Shown here: in pieces, positions 9,500 through 18,934 of the stretch
Numbering within the stretch: position 1 is the first letter of the stretch
Layout of the letters: each line of letters starts with the position of its first letter
From: Deltaproteobacteria bacterium
Lineage (GTDB): Bacteria > Myxococcota > XYA12-FULL-58-9 > JAFGEK01
DNA: 35,365 bases
Direction of reading: 5' to 3'
Assembly: GCA_016931625.1 (NCBI GenBank)
Contig: JAFGEK010000154.1
Location: 1-35,365 of the forward strand
The notes under the pieces: model-generated
Databases searched by the model: none
What the model was told of the DNA's origin: nothing
The model's input: only the letters and a program-made list of their open reading frames with translations
Made by a program: the position numbers and the translations under genes

Positions 9500-10270
9500 T
9501 TAACTCCCAGCATTTGCTATTCGTGTTGGTAATTCTGCGGCGGCATCACGATCAATAATCCAAAGCAATTTGCCTTGCGGTCGTACTTGTCCTGCTGGCA
9601 GCCAAGCATGCCCTGGTGTTCCTAATATACGAGCTAAAGCTGTCGCCTTTTTTTGACCGCTAACTAAAAAAGCAACATAGCGAGCATTATCGAACACCGG
9701 AAAAGTTAGCGTCAAACGATAAGCACCTAGCTTTACAACAAATGGTGCTGCCACCCATGTACGCCATTCACCCACTGTATTTTCACCAGGAAATATTGAA
9801 GCTGTACCACCATCACTACTCATACCGAGCAATACTAAATCAAAACGTGGCATTCCTGGAGGTGTTAAACCAAAGGCCATACCTAACTCTCGTGCATAAG
9901 CTTGAGCAGCTAAATCTGCGTTATCATATTCGGTGACAATACGATGGATATTACTTTTAGGAATCGGCACATGCGACAGTAATGTTTCTGTTGCCATGCG
10001 GTAATTGCTATCGTGATGAGCTGCAGGAACAAATCGTTCATCGCCAAAAAATATATGAACTTTTTCCCAGGCGATACGTTTGTAATAAGGAGCACTTTGA
10101 TTGGCAAGCAGTCTATAAGCAGCACTTGGGGTAACACCACCAGCCAAAGCCACCATAAATCGCCCTCTCTCTTGTATGGACACTTCAGCCTGGCTAGCAA
10201 ACAACTCAGCTGCCTCAAATGCTAGTGCGTCTAGATCACTAACAATATGCATGTTCATAGAATCAATCAT
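9500..10270 (-). CDS. pgl: 6-phosphogluconolactonase-like protein (DevB/Pgl family), altered active site
   Basis: A 256-residue member of the NagB/DevB fold. Family motifs are clear: G-G-V-T-P near 44-48, the F-F-G-D-E-R segment at 74-79, S-N-Y at 88-90 and the later R-L-T-L-T-F-P. Family members hydrolyse 6-phosphogluconolactone in the oxidative pentose phosphate pathway in the cytoplasm. The usual D-G-H-T-A-S loop reads D153-G-G155-T-A-S here: the conserved His, the proposed catalytic base in studied enzymes, is Gly (codon GGT at 9806-9808). The protein may therefore be inactive, use another residue or have another substrate. Several in-frame ATG codons exist (residues 1, 5 and 7), so the start is soft. 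No zwf or gnd gene is adjacent. Confidence 0.85.
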   Translation of the reverse strand: MIDSMNMHIVSDLDALAFEAAELFASQAEVSIQERGRFMVALAGGVTPSAAYRLLANQSAPYYKRIAWEKVHIFFGDERFVPAAHHDSNYRMATETLLSHVPIPKSNIHRIVTEYDNADLAAQAYARELGMAFGLTPPGMPRFDLVLLGMSSDGGTASIFPGENTVGEWRTWVAAPFVVKLGAYRLTLTFPVFDNARYVAFLVSGQKKATALARILGTPGHAWLPAGQVRPQGKLLWIIDRDAAAELPTRIANAGS

Positions 10271-10569
10271 CTTATGAACCTATATTTCATAATTCTAATT
10301 ACTGACTTATGGTTAAAATAGGTTAGTAAAATAAAAAAACTCCTTGAAATCAATTATCACCTAGTAAATCTTAATCTTGAAAATATTATAATATCGCGCT
10401 GTAATACACCTGTCTCCTAAAAAGCGCCACTTTTTATGTAGTCACTTGAAAATATCGATTTTCTCAAGGAGAATATTAACGTATCAATATTATCTAACTA
10501 CCTAAATACCAAAAAAGTAATAAATATCTACACCATTAAATACTTTGTTTATTGATGTGCGGAGGTATT
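10271..10569. other. Divergent intergenic region with an imperfect hairpin
   Basis: The 299 bases between the divergent pgl-like and DUF2339/DUF3999 genes hold no convincing ORF. An imperfect hairpin lies at 10445-10468 (CTTGA...TCAAG outside, AAAT...ATTT inside, with a bulge). A symmetric AT-rich TATAAT occurs at 10387-10392 and could serve as a -10 on either strand, but no matching -35 is obvious. Promoters for both genes are expected here. Confidence 0.4.
10561..10565 (+). promoter_or_regulatory. Ribosome binding site deciding the start at 10570
   Basis: GGAGG four bases before ATG 10570. It overlaps codons of the longer reading that begins at TTG 10552 or ATG 10555, so the downstream ATG is preferred. 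Confidence 0.7.
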
Positions 10570-13500
10570 ATGGAAGAAGTTCTGGCGGCTATCGGCTTAA
10601 TTTTATTAGCATTAATCATTTTGGTGATGCCAATTATTGCTCTGGTTTTTGCCATTAAAGCACGTAACTCTATAAAAAACATCAACAATAATATAAAGTT
10701 ACGTATAGAATCGATAGAAAATGAATTACAACGACTAAAACAAAATATAAATAAAACTACTAATGCGAAGAAAACTATAGTCGAACAAACAATAGCAAAC
10801 ACAGATACATTTGAATCTATTAGCAATAATAACCAACAAACTGATGCAAAATCAATAAACACCATCGATACAAGCACAATAGCCAATAACACTGAACCTG
10901 AAAATATTACTAATGCTGCTTATATAGCTAAGGCTCCATCATTTGACTCACCCGAAACAGAAATAAAAGAAACAACTGAAAAATCTACAATTAATACACC
11001 TCCATCATCGCTTGAAGAAACAATTGGTTTGGTGTGGTTCACCCGCATTGGTGCAATAATTGGATTAGTAGTTGTCGCATGGTTTTTTAAATATGCGGTT
11101 GACAACGATTGGATTGGCCCTTGGGGACGTGTTGGCATTGGCGCCACTTTAGGGGCGGCATTACTATTTAGTGGGGCTTTTTTAGCTCGACGATCTAAAC
11201 ATATTCACGGCTATTTTCTCCAAGGTTTAATGGGCTTAGGCTTGGCGATTTTAGTTGTCAGTGGATACGCCAGCTTTGGCTTTTATCACTTACTTGCTGC
11301 TTGGGAGGCGTTTGCGGTTATTACTCTGCTTTGTGTAGTAGGCGGGGCACTTGCATATACGTTTAATTCACAACTCTTGCTTTCGTTATCATTAATTGCT
11401 GCGTTTCTTAACCCAGTTATGCTTTCAACCGGGGTTGACCGCCCATTTGCCTTATTTAGCTATCTATTATTAATGACCAGTGGCGCCATCTTTGTTGCTA
11501 TAGTGCGAAGATATACGATTGCTTTAGCGTTAGCTGTTTTCGGTATCATTGCTATTTTTATCGGCTGGTATGATCGTTTCTTCAATATATCACCACCACC
11601 TTTACCAGGTACGGTTGATGAACTCCCTGAAAAATTACAAGGTGCTTATTATCCCTTACTGGCACGTTTTGCTCCATTAATATTCACTGCTTTATTCGCG
11701 CTTGAATGGAGTATTGCCGGTATTTTATTAAGAAAGCGCGGTCGCCCTATTGTAGCTTTAGTTTTCTATCTTATCGCAGCAGTATCTGCACATGCAGCAT
11801 ATACGGGCTTGTTATTTGATCATACCTTCATTCTAGGGGGAATACTTTGTGCGCTAGCAGCTATCTTTGCATCACTATTGATCTATGAAGGTCATGGTAA
11901 TTGGCTTGGCTTGCCGATGGTCGTAGCTTTTACCGTGCTCGCAGCAGTAGCCAACGATGTGGCGATTGATAGCCGCTTGCCAATAATGCTACTGACTGGT
12001 GGCTTATCAGCGATTTATTTTGGTATCATATTGCGCACTTCGTTACGCTCCGGAAGTTTAGCTTCGTGGCGAGCCTTACTTTTAATTGGCGGCGCAGGCT
12101 TGGGGCTTTTAGTTTTAGCTGTACAACAATTACTAATTCATCATCACATTGAAACCTTTGCCGGATTAGTTGCTGTTCTTTCACTTATATATCTATTAAT
12201 TGCTATAAGTACTCAACGAATTACATTACTTATAGTTGTATTAATTGTTAGTTTCATTTCTTTTGGAGTTGCTTCCTCGATAAACAATGAAACCAACTAT
12301 GTGTTCTTAGGTATTTGCAGTCTTTGGTTTTTAATGCACTTAGGCTTTTTAGCCTTTGAAATGCTGTTTAAGCAAAGACCTTGGAATTTTGCACGTCTTG
12401 CCGCTTTAGGTGGCGTTGGGGTTTGTTATATCTTTTTGCTTCTATCTAATACTGCAAATGACGCTGATCTCTTACGTGCTTGCGTTTCAATAGCAACCGG
12501 TGCGCTTTATCTTATTTTCGGTGTTCGTATGCTTAATGCTGGTCGCTACGCCCAAGACCGTGTGCTATTACCATTAGGTTTAGCAGTTACTTTATTTACC
12601 CTGGCACTAGCATTTCTATTAAGTGGCCCAAGCTTAACCGTGGCCTGGGCAATTGAAGCTGGTGCACTTGGTTGGCTTGCCACAAAAGCAAAACGAAATG
12701 AGCAACTCGGTCATTCTGCTTGGCTCATCTTCGCTTTGGTTATGATTTTATTAGCACTAATTCGTCTCTTAGGATGGGATTGGGATTGGGCTCAAAGGCA
12801 ATATTGGATATTTATTTCTACACAAGGCGAAAAAGGTATTCTGCAACCTTCGCCTTTTTTACATCCCCGTGCTTGGGGACTTATTGCCATTGGCGTAGCT
12901 CTGCTTCTTTGTGCCAAATGCTGGTCACGTTTACGTGAAAATTTCGTGTTTCGCATTACCGCATTAATAACGCTTATTGCTGGCCATATTGCAGTTTTAG
13001 TACTGCTTATTACTGAAATACAAATTTGGGCTACTGTGGCACCACCTCAACTTTTAGCCAAACTCCCTCGTGAAGAATTCGATGTTATCCTGCAAAACTG
13101 GCAGAATGCTGTATGGGCTCAAAGTACCCGCTTATCAATGATCACTACTATTATTATGGCTATATATGCCTTATTACTATTAAGTTTTGGCTTCGCGATA
13201 AAAGATTATGTGCACCGCTTACTTGGTATAGCCTTATTTGCAATTACTTTGGGCAAGTTAACTATACTCGATGTATGGCGGCTTGAAACTATCTATCGTA
13301 TTGCTGTTGGTGCTACATTGGCGACGTTATTCTTAGTTGGTGGCTTCTTATACGCTCGATTTGCAAAACGCGTGAGAACTTTAATTATGGATGGCAGCAA
13401 CAAAAGCGCATTACTTTTCTTTATTTGTGTATCTCTAGCAACAGCAAACGCCTTTGCACAAAAATCCAATCAACAAGATAATACCGCCCCTAGCAATATA

Positions 13501-14724
13501 AAAGCAGCACAATTATCACAATCTATAGTTAATATACCGATTGCAGGTGATTATAAAATAACTATTACTCCGGCACTATATGCGGCAAGTAAAACTCAGC
13601 CGACTTTACAAGATTTACGAATCATTGCTCCTGATGGTAATAATGCCCCTTATTTTATTGAAGATGTACGACCACCAGCACCGCAAAACCGTGCTACCGC
13701 TCGCTTACTTAATCCGGTAATTTTGCCAAATGGTGCTACTCAAGTTGTACTGGCTATCCCTAAATCAGCACGCGAACATAACGCTGTCTTTTTAGATATT
13801 AAGGGTAATAACTATCTACGTGCTACCAAAGTTGAATCTAGCCTTAATGGCAAATCATTCGGCTTATTAGCGCAGGGTGAATATGTGTTTATGGTTAGCA
13901 ATAGCAGAAATACCGCTTCACGTAATTATATTAACTATCCTCTAACACATGCGCGCTATCTACGAATTACTGTATTACCTGGTCAAGATCAGCAAGCGTT
14001 ACACATCAACGGTGCCATAGTGCACCATGAAATAATTAATAGCCATCTAAAAGCCTACGCTCAAGTTACTCTTGGCATTAGTTCAGAAGAGAATATCAAT
14101 AATACTTATGATAAAAAATCCATTTATTTATTTGAAAAACTGCCCAGCAATCTGCCTATCCATGCTCTTGAATTAGAAGTAGCACCCGACAACTTCGTAA
14201 GACGTGCATATATTGAAGCAACTACTAAAAAACAAGCCTGGTTTCCAGTTGGCGGGGGGATAATTTATCAAGTATTAACTAACGAAAATAAACCAACTGT
14301 TTATAAGAATGCGCTCAATCTAACTATTAATCCCGGCAGCAGACCATATATCAGATTAATTATTGAAAACGGTGATGACCCACCAATTAAAGTACTAAGC
14401 GCCAAACTACACTATCAACGCCAAGAAATTATTATGCGTGCAAAAGAAGTTGGTGATTATATACTACGCCTAGGCGATGCTAAAGCCAAAGCGCCAAGCT
14501 ATGATTTACGCGAACAACTGCGCCGCACTGGTTTTACTGAGCTTCCACAAATAACCATAGGACCACTGCAATTAGTTACTATAAACACCGACGATCAATC
14601 ACAAACAACCAAAATTGCCTTTAGTGAAAAATATGCCCTCTTTATTAAAATTGGCTTAGGGGTATTGGCGATTATCTTATTAATATGGACAATTCGTATG
14701 ATTAAGCGTCCATCACGTGTTTAA
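10570..14724 (+). CDS. DUF2339-DUF3999 fusion membrane protein
   Basis: A predicted 1384-residue inner-membrane protein. Residues 1-30 form a first membrane segment. A Lys/Asn/Thr-rich low-complexity cytoplasmic or periplasmic linker follows to about 150, with part of it coiled-coil-like. From about 155 to 935 there are many hydrophobic helices, starting with E-x-x-I-G-L-V-W-F-T-R-I-G, characteristic of DUF2339. The part after 960 is soluble, resembles DUF3999 (beta-rich, N-terminal D-Y-K-I-T-I-T-P), and ends with a transmembrane helix near 1355-1375 and a basic tail. In other bacteria the two domains are usually separate neighbouring genes (recalled, not searched). At the junction, M940 to A963 reads like a signal peptide with an A-F-A cleavage site, so the DUF3999 part may be exported or released. 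Function unknown. Confidence 0.85.
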   Translation: MEEVLAAIGLILLALIILVMPIIALVFAIKARNSIKNINNNIKLRIESIENELQRLKQNINKTTNAKKTIVEQTIANTDTFESISNNNQQTDAKSINTIDTSTIANNTEPENITNAAYIAKAPSFDSPETEIKETTEKSTINTPPSSLEETIGLVWFTRIGAIIGLVVVAWFFKYAVDNDWIGPWGRVGIGATLGAALLFSGAFLARRSKHIHGYFLQGLMGLGLAILVVSGYASFGFYHLLAAWEAFAVITLLCVVGGALAYTFNSQLLLSLSLIAAFLNPVMLSTGVDRPFALFSYLLLMTSGAIFVAIVRRYTIALALAVFGIIAIFIGWYDRFFNISPPPLPGTVDELPEKLQGAYYPLLARFAPLIFTALFALEWSIAGILLRKRGRPIVALVFYLIAAVSAHAAYTGLLFDHTFILGGILCALAAIFASLLIYEGHGNWLGLPMVVAFTVLAAVANDVAIDSRLPIMLLTGGLSAIYFGIILRTSLRSGSLASWRALLLIGGAGLGLLVLAVQQLLIHHHIETFAGLVAVLSLIYLLIAISTQRITLLIVVLIVSFISFGVASSINNETNYVFLGICSLWFLMHLGFLAFEMLFKQRPWNFARLAALGGVGVCYIFLLLSNTANDADLLRACVSIATGALYLIFGVRMLNAGRYAQDRVLLPLGLAVTLFTLALAFLLSGPSLTVAWAIEAGALGWLATKAKRNEQLGHSAWLIFALVMILLALIRLLGWDWDWAQRQYWIFISTQGEKGILQPSPFLHPRAWGLIAIGVALLLCAKCWSRLRENFVFRITALITLIAGHIAVLVLLITEIQIWATVAPPQLLAKLPREEFDVILQNWQNAVWAQSTRLSMITTIIMAIYALLLLSFGFAIKDYVHRLLGIALFAITLGKLTILDVWRLETIYRIAVGATLATLFLVGGFLYARFAKRVRTLIMDGSNKSALLFFICVSLATANAFAQKSNQQDNTAPSNIKAAQLSQSIVNIPIAGDYKITITPALYAASKTQPTLQDLRIIAPDGNNAPYFIEDVRPPAPQNRATARLLNPVILPNGATQVVLAIPKSAREHNAVFLDIKGNNYLRATKVESSLNGKSFGLLAQGEYVFMVSNSRNTASRNYINYPLTHARYLRITVLPGQDQQALHINGAIVHHEIINSHLKAYAQVTLGISSEENINNTYDKKSIYLFEKLPSNLPIHALELEVAPDNFVRRAYIEATTKKQAWFPVGGGIIYQVLTNENKPTVYKNALNLTINPGSRPYIRLIIENGDDPPIKVLSAKLHYQRQEIIMRAKEVGDYILRLGDAKAKAPSYDLREQLRRTGFTELPQITIGPLQLVTINTDDQSQTTKIAFSEKYALFIKIGLGVLAIILLIWTIRMIKRPSRV

Positions 14725-14733
14725 AAAATACTA

Positions 14734-15510
14734 CTAATTCCCTTCGTCGCCTATTCGCTCTTGCTTTTTAAGAAATTCTCGCGCTCGCTTATCAGTAAGG
14801 TAGCGCTCGATTGCACGCAAAAATAGGGCAATATCAGCACCATATGCTGCAGGGGTAATCGCAATATCACCTCCTAACCAAATTTGATTATTTTTAATTT
14901 GTTTTTTTATTTTTTGCGCAAGATCTTCTTTAGAGCCAGTGCATTGTATACTAGATATAAGGGCTTCTATATCTGCGACAACAAATAACAAAACATCATT
15001 ACCGTTCAGGTGTGCTGCATTTAATCCTGCAATATTTTCCCATTCAATTAGAAACGAATAGTGTTTACGGCCAAAACGTAATCCGTTTGCTTCAAATATT
15101 AGATAATGATTACGCGGTAAAACTCTTGCAAGCAGCAACACTAAAAATAATAAACTAAAGAAAGCAATGATGCCAGTGAGTATAACAAACATTATACCGA
15201 TACTATGGCCGGCTAATACACCGATAATACCAATTATTAAAAATCCAATTGCGGTAACTATCGGTAGTTTGCGATTTGGTTTTAAAGGGACACCACCGAT
15301 TACTTCTATTTTATCGGCTTGCATACTTGTTCGCAGACGGCGGCCATTTAGAATTCGCCACCCACCTACAGCAGCGACGCCTGCAAAAAAGGCTGCGATC
15401 GCAAATCCACTTTTATCACCCGCATAAATAGCTATAAATAACCCTACGATAACTGCAATAATACCCACTACTAAAATGAACCAATCACGCAAGGTGGCAA
15501 AAAAATGCAT
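14734..15510 (-). CDS. Small membrane protein with a PH-like cytoplasmic part
   Basis: A 258-residue protein with about four hydrophobic helices: two near residues 10-50 and two near 85-130. The C-terminal half is soluble: a segment around 137-175 (F-E-A-N-G-L-R-F then a W-E-N-I-A-G-L motif) looks like the bacterial PH-like/STM3941-type fold, where a conserved W-x-x-I precedes a beta strand. The end is helical and basic. I cannot name a function. Its ATG overlaps the stop of the propeller lipoprotein gene by one base (TAATG), suggesting translational coupling. It ends nine bases from the convergent DUF2339/DUF3999 gene, leaving no room for a normal terminator between the two. Confidence 0.75.
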   Translation of the reverse strand: MHFFATLRDWFILVVGIIAVIVGLFIAIYAGDKSGFAIAAFFAGVAAVGGWRILNGRRLRTSMQADKIEVIGGVPLKPNRKLPIVTAIGFLIIGIIGVLAGHSIGIMFVILTGIIAFFSLLFLVLLLARVLPRNHYLIFEANGLRFGRKHYSFLIEWENIAGLNAAHLNGNDVLLFVVADIEALISSIQCTGSKEDLAQKIKKQIKNNQIWLGGDIAITPAAYGADIALFLRAIERYLTDKRAREFLKKQERIGDEGN

Positions 15511-16961
15511 TATTGTAGATTTAACCGCACTAAATCATCGTCAGCTATTGCCCATAACTCGTTATCCACGAATACTAAAGATCTTAAATATATATCTAAT
15601 CCTTCATATACTGAAACAACGTTACCTACTGCATCTATTTCATAAATTGCAATCAACGATTCCATCGTATCATTACAACTCCAATAACTAGTAGAGTGTA
15701 TTATCCACAAGTGATCATTATAGAAAGCCATGCCTCTTGGTGATGAAGAATATAGATTAAATGAGGAAAGTATATCACCAGATGAATTAATTTTATGAGC
15801 ACTTGCTTGCTCTTTGGTGTAATCGTCTTCAATTATCCAGAGGTTTTGTCCATCTGCTGCTATACCAGTTATTTCTTGCATATGATTTTCTGCAGGAAAT
15901 ATTTGTATGGTATCAATAAGATTGCCGTCTTTACTGATGTTAACAATTTTGCCAAAATTTCTATCAACTATCCATAATGAAGTACCATCATAAGTAATAT
16001 CGCCGAAAAAATATGTCCAATCACCATCATAGACTAGTTGCGTTTGGCCTGTTTTATCCATACTAAAAATTTTTGTTTCGAACAATTCAGTAAAATAAAA
16101 TGTGTTACCATCCCAAGCTAAACCCGCCGGTTCACCATCGGTTGGGGTAATACGTTCAGCAACGCTAAATTTTTTCTTTGTAGCTAAATACGCCTGCCAC
16201 TTACCGGTATCAGATCCCTGACTATAAGTTCCACTAAAATTTTTACCATCCGTCGTTTGTCCAATTAAATTCATACCCATTTCTTCTTCGAAAGTTAATC
16301 CTTCCCCCGAAGCTCTTCCTTCTACAGGGAAACAACTTGAATATGACGAAGCGAATGACATGCTAAGCCCAGCTTTAAGAGCGCCAGTAGCACTTTGCAC
16401 TATATCAAGACGAAATGTACCTGTTTCAAGTGTAACATCGCTAGTTATGGTACCGATTAAGGCCCCAGTTAAATCATAGGCTGGTGCCGCTAAATGGTGA
16501 GCTGTAATAGCGGTTGTACCACTACACGAAGATGAACTACTTTGATATGTCCAGTTGGCACTACCTATAAACTCGTTACCATCATTTGAAACTTCACCAG
16601 AAAATGCCAGCTCGATAGTACCACTGCCAGAAGATTGATTACTTTGCCAGGTTACATTGTGACCGTCGATCTTACCACTGATCTGCTCGCCATCCGATTC
16701 AAATATTACCAAGATATCACTACCATTTTGAACAATTTGCACAATGTCTTCTTTGGTTTTTGGATAATGTACCCCACTACAGTCGCCATTTTCGACCATA
16801 GTCACTTCCCAAATGCCGCTAACGTCTCCTGCAAAAGATTTCTCATCCGAACTGCAACCCAAAAACATTGCCGTTGAAAATAATACGATACCAGAGCGAC
16901 ATATCGAACTTTTTACCAAAGTAAATAATGCCTTAAGCAAAGGTGTTGTTAAGTGTCCCAT
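15510..16961 (-). CDS. Propeller-type lipoprotein of unknown function
   Basis: Reading from ATG 16961 gives 483 residues. This start is preferred over the upstream in-frame ATG at 17009 because GGAG lies six bases before it (16968-16971 complement). A signal ends in a lipobox (F-L-G-C36), followed by S-S-D-E. Residues about 50-140 form a Ser- and Gly-rich beta region with a W-E-V-T start and a cysteine pair, reminiscent of a lipocalin-like sandwich. From about 270 to the end there are several repeats of about 45 residues ending in (L/Y)-W-I-(V/I/A)-D-type strands, as in a beta-propeller (NHL/YncE-like). The role could be ligand or surface binding; no catalytic motif is visible. Confidence 0.8.
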   Translation of the reverse strand: MGHLTTPLLKALFTLVKSSICRSGIVLFSTAMFLGCSSDEKSFAGDVSGIWEVTMVENGDCSGVHYPKTKEDIVQIVQNGSDILVIFESDGEQISGKIDGHNVTWQSNQSSGSGTIELAFSGEVSNDGNEFIGSANWTYQSSSSSCSGTTAITAHHLAAPAYDLTGALIGTITSDVTLETGTFRLDIVQSATGALKAGLSMSFASSYSSCFPVEGRASGEGLTFEEEMGMNLIGQTTDGKNFSGTYSQGSDTGKWQAYLATKKKFSVAERITPTDGEPAGLAWDGNTFYFTELFETKIFSMDKTGQTQLVYDGDWTYFFGDITYDGTSLWIVDRNFGKIVNISKDGNLIDTIQIFPAENHMQEITGIAADGQNLWIIEDDYTKEQASAHKINSSGDILSSFNLYSSSPRGMAFYNDHLWIIHSTSYWSCNDTMESLIAIYEIDAVGNVVSVYEGLDIYLRSLVFVDNELWAIADDDLVRLNLQ

Positions 16962-16967
16962 GAGCAT

Positions 16968-16971
16968 CTCC
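16968..16971 (-). promoter_or_regulatory. Ribosome binding site deciding the start at 16961
   Basis: GGAG on the minus strand, six bases before ATG 16961. The longer reading from 17009 would have no comparable site, and the shorter product still carries the full signal peptide. Confidence 0.6.
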
Positions 16972-17009
16972 ATTAATAAATATGAGAAAAAGCTAAATAG
17001 TTCATGCAA

Positions 17010-18089
17010 TTATTGCATAATAGCTTTAACCGGGTAGCCTGCTTCAATTTCACGACGCGATGAAGTCACTAAGCAAGCGGTGGCTTTATCCCTGACGTCA
17101 ACTGCTGTCAATAATGCTACTAATGTTGAGGGTAAATTATTTTTTGTTTCAACAAATGGATCTTTATTGATAAATACTCCAAGCCGATTTCCAACTTCGA
17201 TACCACTACTAGCTCCAATATCGATAAAGACTAAACGATTTTGACCAGAAACATTTACATCTGGCTCAACTGATAAAATAACTCCTGATAGCGGTACTTT
17301 AGCTTTAGTTGCCTGATGTCCTAAAGTTGGTAATTGAACCAAAGGGGTCACTAATTGGCCACGTTCAACTTCTATCATTGCATCAGTAATTACTGCTTTG
17401 CTAATATCTCCATCAGTTAATTTTATTGTAGTAAAACCCGTAATCTGCGTCATATAGCCAAAAAGTTCGCCAGTGATTGGATGACGTACCTTTTTGACGG
17501 TGCGATATATCATATAGCGTTGCCCACGTGTTACCTGCTGTCCAGGTGGAAACGTAATAAAGACTTCATCATTAGGGGCTAATAATATTTTATCATTTAT
17601 TGAATTAGTTAATATGCCAGACTCTTTTAATTCTTTCGGCGATAATACCAAGTTAACAAGTTCACGACTTAAACGTGTAGCCCACTTACGCTCTAGCGCC
17701 TGTTCTTGCACTACTGGTCCGGTATCTGTATCCTCATCCGGCTTTTCTACAGTGTCTGTCGGCATTTCTCGTTGCATTGCTACTAACTGCGTCAGCCGTG
17801 GCAATTCTTGATCAGAAGGTTGAAATCTTACGATATCACCTGGATAAATCCAATGCGGATTGGTTATTTCAGGATTACACGACCAAACCCGCGGCCAAAA
17901 CCAAGGAGACCCTGTAAATCTTTCTGATATATCCCAAAGAGTATCTCCCTTACGTACTGTATACTCATCAATTGTCGGATTATATTCAATATGTGCAGTT
18001 GTTTGGGCAGAAGCTCGGTTTTGTTGCCCTGTAGTAATTACCATCTCTGTAATAATTGCGATTAATAATATTTTATGAGGAAAATTCAT
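17010..18089 (-). CDS. LysM-domain periplasmic protein
   Basis: A 359-residue exported protein. An N-terminal hydrophobic stretch ends with A-S-A, a likely signal peptidase I site. A LysM domain follows at about 43-87 (Y-T-V-R-K-G-D-T-L-W-D-I-S-E-R and later I-Y-P-G-D), which binds peptidoglycan. The segment W-F-W-P-R-V-W between the two halves, with N-P-x-I-x-N-P-H-W-I, matches a LysM subtype seen in deltaproteobacterial genomes. The remaining 270 residues lack a catalytic motif that I recognise and look mostly beta-rich. The ATG overlaps the ybgF stop by four bases (ATGA) and has a good GAGG eight bases upstream, so the two are translationally coupled. A scaffold role at the wall is plausible. 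Confidence 0.85.
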   Translation of the reverse strand: MNFPHKILLIAIITEMVITTGQQNRASAQTTAHIEYNPTIDEYTVRKGDTLWDISERFTGSPWFWPRVWSCNPEITNPHWIYPGDIVRFQPSDQELPRLTQLVAMQREMPTDTVEKPDEDTDTGPVVQEQALERKWATRLSRELVNLVLSPKELKESGILTNSINDKILLAPNDEVFITFPPGQQVTRGQRYMIYRTVKKVRHPITGELFGYMTQITGFTTIKLTDGDISKAVITDAMIEVERGQLVTPLVQLPTLGHQATKAKVPLSGVILSVEPDVNVSGQNRLVFIDIGASSGIEVGNRLGVFINKDPFVETKNNLPSTLVALLTAVDVRDKATACLVTSSRREIEAGYPVKAIMQ

Positions 18090-18883
18090 CTTTCATTCCT
18101 CGTTTTGTTTTGCAAACGATTACGCGCCAAATCGGCTAAGGCGGTATTAGGATAATTGGTTACTAAATCAAGAAAAGCTTGCTGTGCTTGCTGATCTGAG
18201 CCCAAGCGCTCATAGGCAACGCCCATACGAAACAATGCTTCAGCTATTTTTCCACTTCGCGGATAACGCAATAATAGTTTATTAAAATGCTGCACCGCCG
18301 CCGAAAATGCACCTGATTCAAAACTTGATTCACCCATCCAATATAATGCTTTATCAGCATGTATATGCTTTGGATATCGCTCTACAAATTGTGAAAAAAG
18401 TTTTGTTGCCTCACCAGTTCGTCCTTCTCGAAACGTCCGCAGAGCATCACGAAACATACTTTCAGCGTCGCTAATTGTCTCTTCTGCAAAATCGGTCGGA
18501 GGTGGTACTTTTGCGACCGATAAAGTTTCTGTCGGTGATTCAGGTGGCTCACCGGTCATTTCTATATTTATGACATCGCTTGCATTATCAGCCGGCGCTG
18601 CTTGAGAATTTCTTTTCGCTTTTGCTGGTGCTAACTTGACCACCCTAAGGTGAGGTGGCGGTTGTCTAGCTTCAGCATCAGCTCGTTCACGCTTTTGTTG
18701 ATCAATTATTAAAAAAACTTGATTCTGTAGATCTGTTATTTGTGTATCATAACGACCTACCTGCGCTTGTAATAGCTGAACTTTTTCACGCAATTGATGC
18801 AGTTGCACCTGTGAGGCACCATGGCCACAACCTATGCTGGTGATACTAAGCCCACACACAATACTGGCTATTATCCATTTCAC
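18086..18883 (-). CDS. ybgF: YbgF/CpoB-type TPR lipoprotein
   Basis: A 265-residue predicted lipoprotein with a lipobox (S-I-G-C19). An N-terminal coiled coil (about 25-75) precedes a Pro/Ala linker, then at least three TPR-like repeats (145-262) with F-R-x-G-R-x-x-x-A and Y-W-x-G-x-x-x-x patterns. This architecture is that of the Tol-Pal system protein YbgF/CpoB, which coordinates outer-membrane constriction with wall synthesis. The known partners TolA, TolB and Pal are not in the window. The start is GTG with a weak site upstream. It overlaps the LysM gene downstream by four bases and lies 51 bases after pgeF. In E. coli the protein is soluble; the lipid anchor is a difference seen in some other lineages. 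Confidence 0.88.
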   Translation of the reverse strand: MKWIIASIVCGLSITSIGCGHGASQVQLHQLREKVQLLQAQVGRYDTQITDLQNQVFLIIDQQKRERADAEARQPPPHLRVVKLAPAKAKRNSQAAPADNASDVINIEMTGEPPESPTETLSVAKVPPPTDFAEETISDAESMFRDALRTFREGRTGEATKLFSQFVERYPKHIHADKALYWMGESSFESGAFSAAVQHFNKLLLRYPRSGKIAEALFRMGVAYERLGSDQQAQQAFLDLVTNYPNTALADLARNRLQNKTRNER

Positions 18884-18934
18884 ATCGCAAGTCTCGCCCG
18901 CACTTGGCGTTACGTCAAGAAAACCGCTAAAATG

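Noticed and set aside
10536-10892. Minus-strand 118-codon hydrophobic frame at the start of the DUF2339/DUF3999 gene
   Set aside because: It is the antisense of an A-rich linker, has no ribosome binding site and overlaps the better-supported gene fully.
15167-15427. Plus-strand 86-codon frame and similar frames opposite the long genes
   Set aside because: They lie wholly opposite genes with clear family motifs, and their composition is that of an antisense shadow.
16962-17009. Longer start (17009) for the propeller lipoprotein
   Set aside because: The downstream ATG at 16961 has GGAG at ideal spacing, and the extra 16 residues are not needed for the signal.
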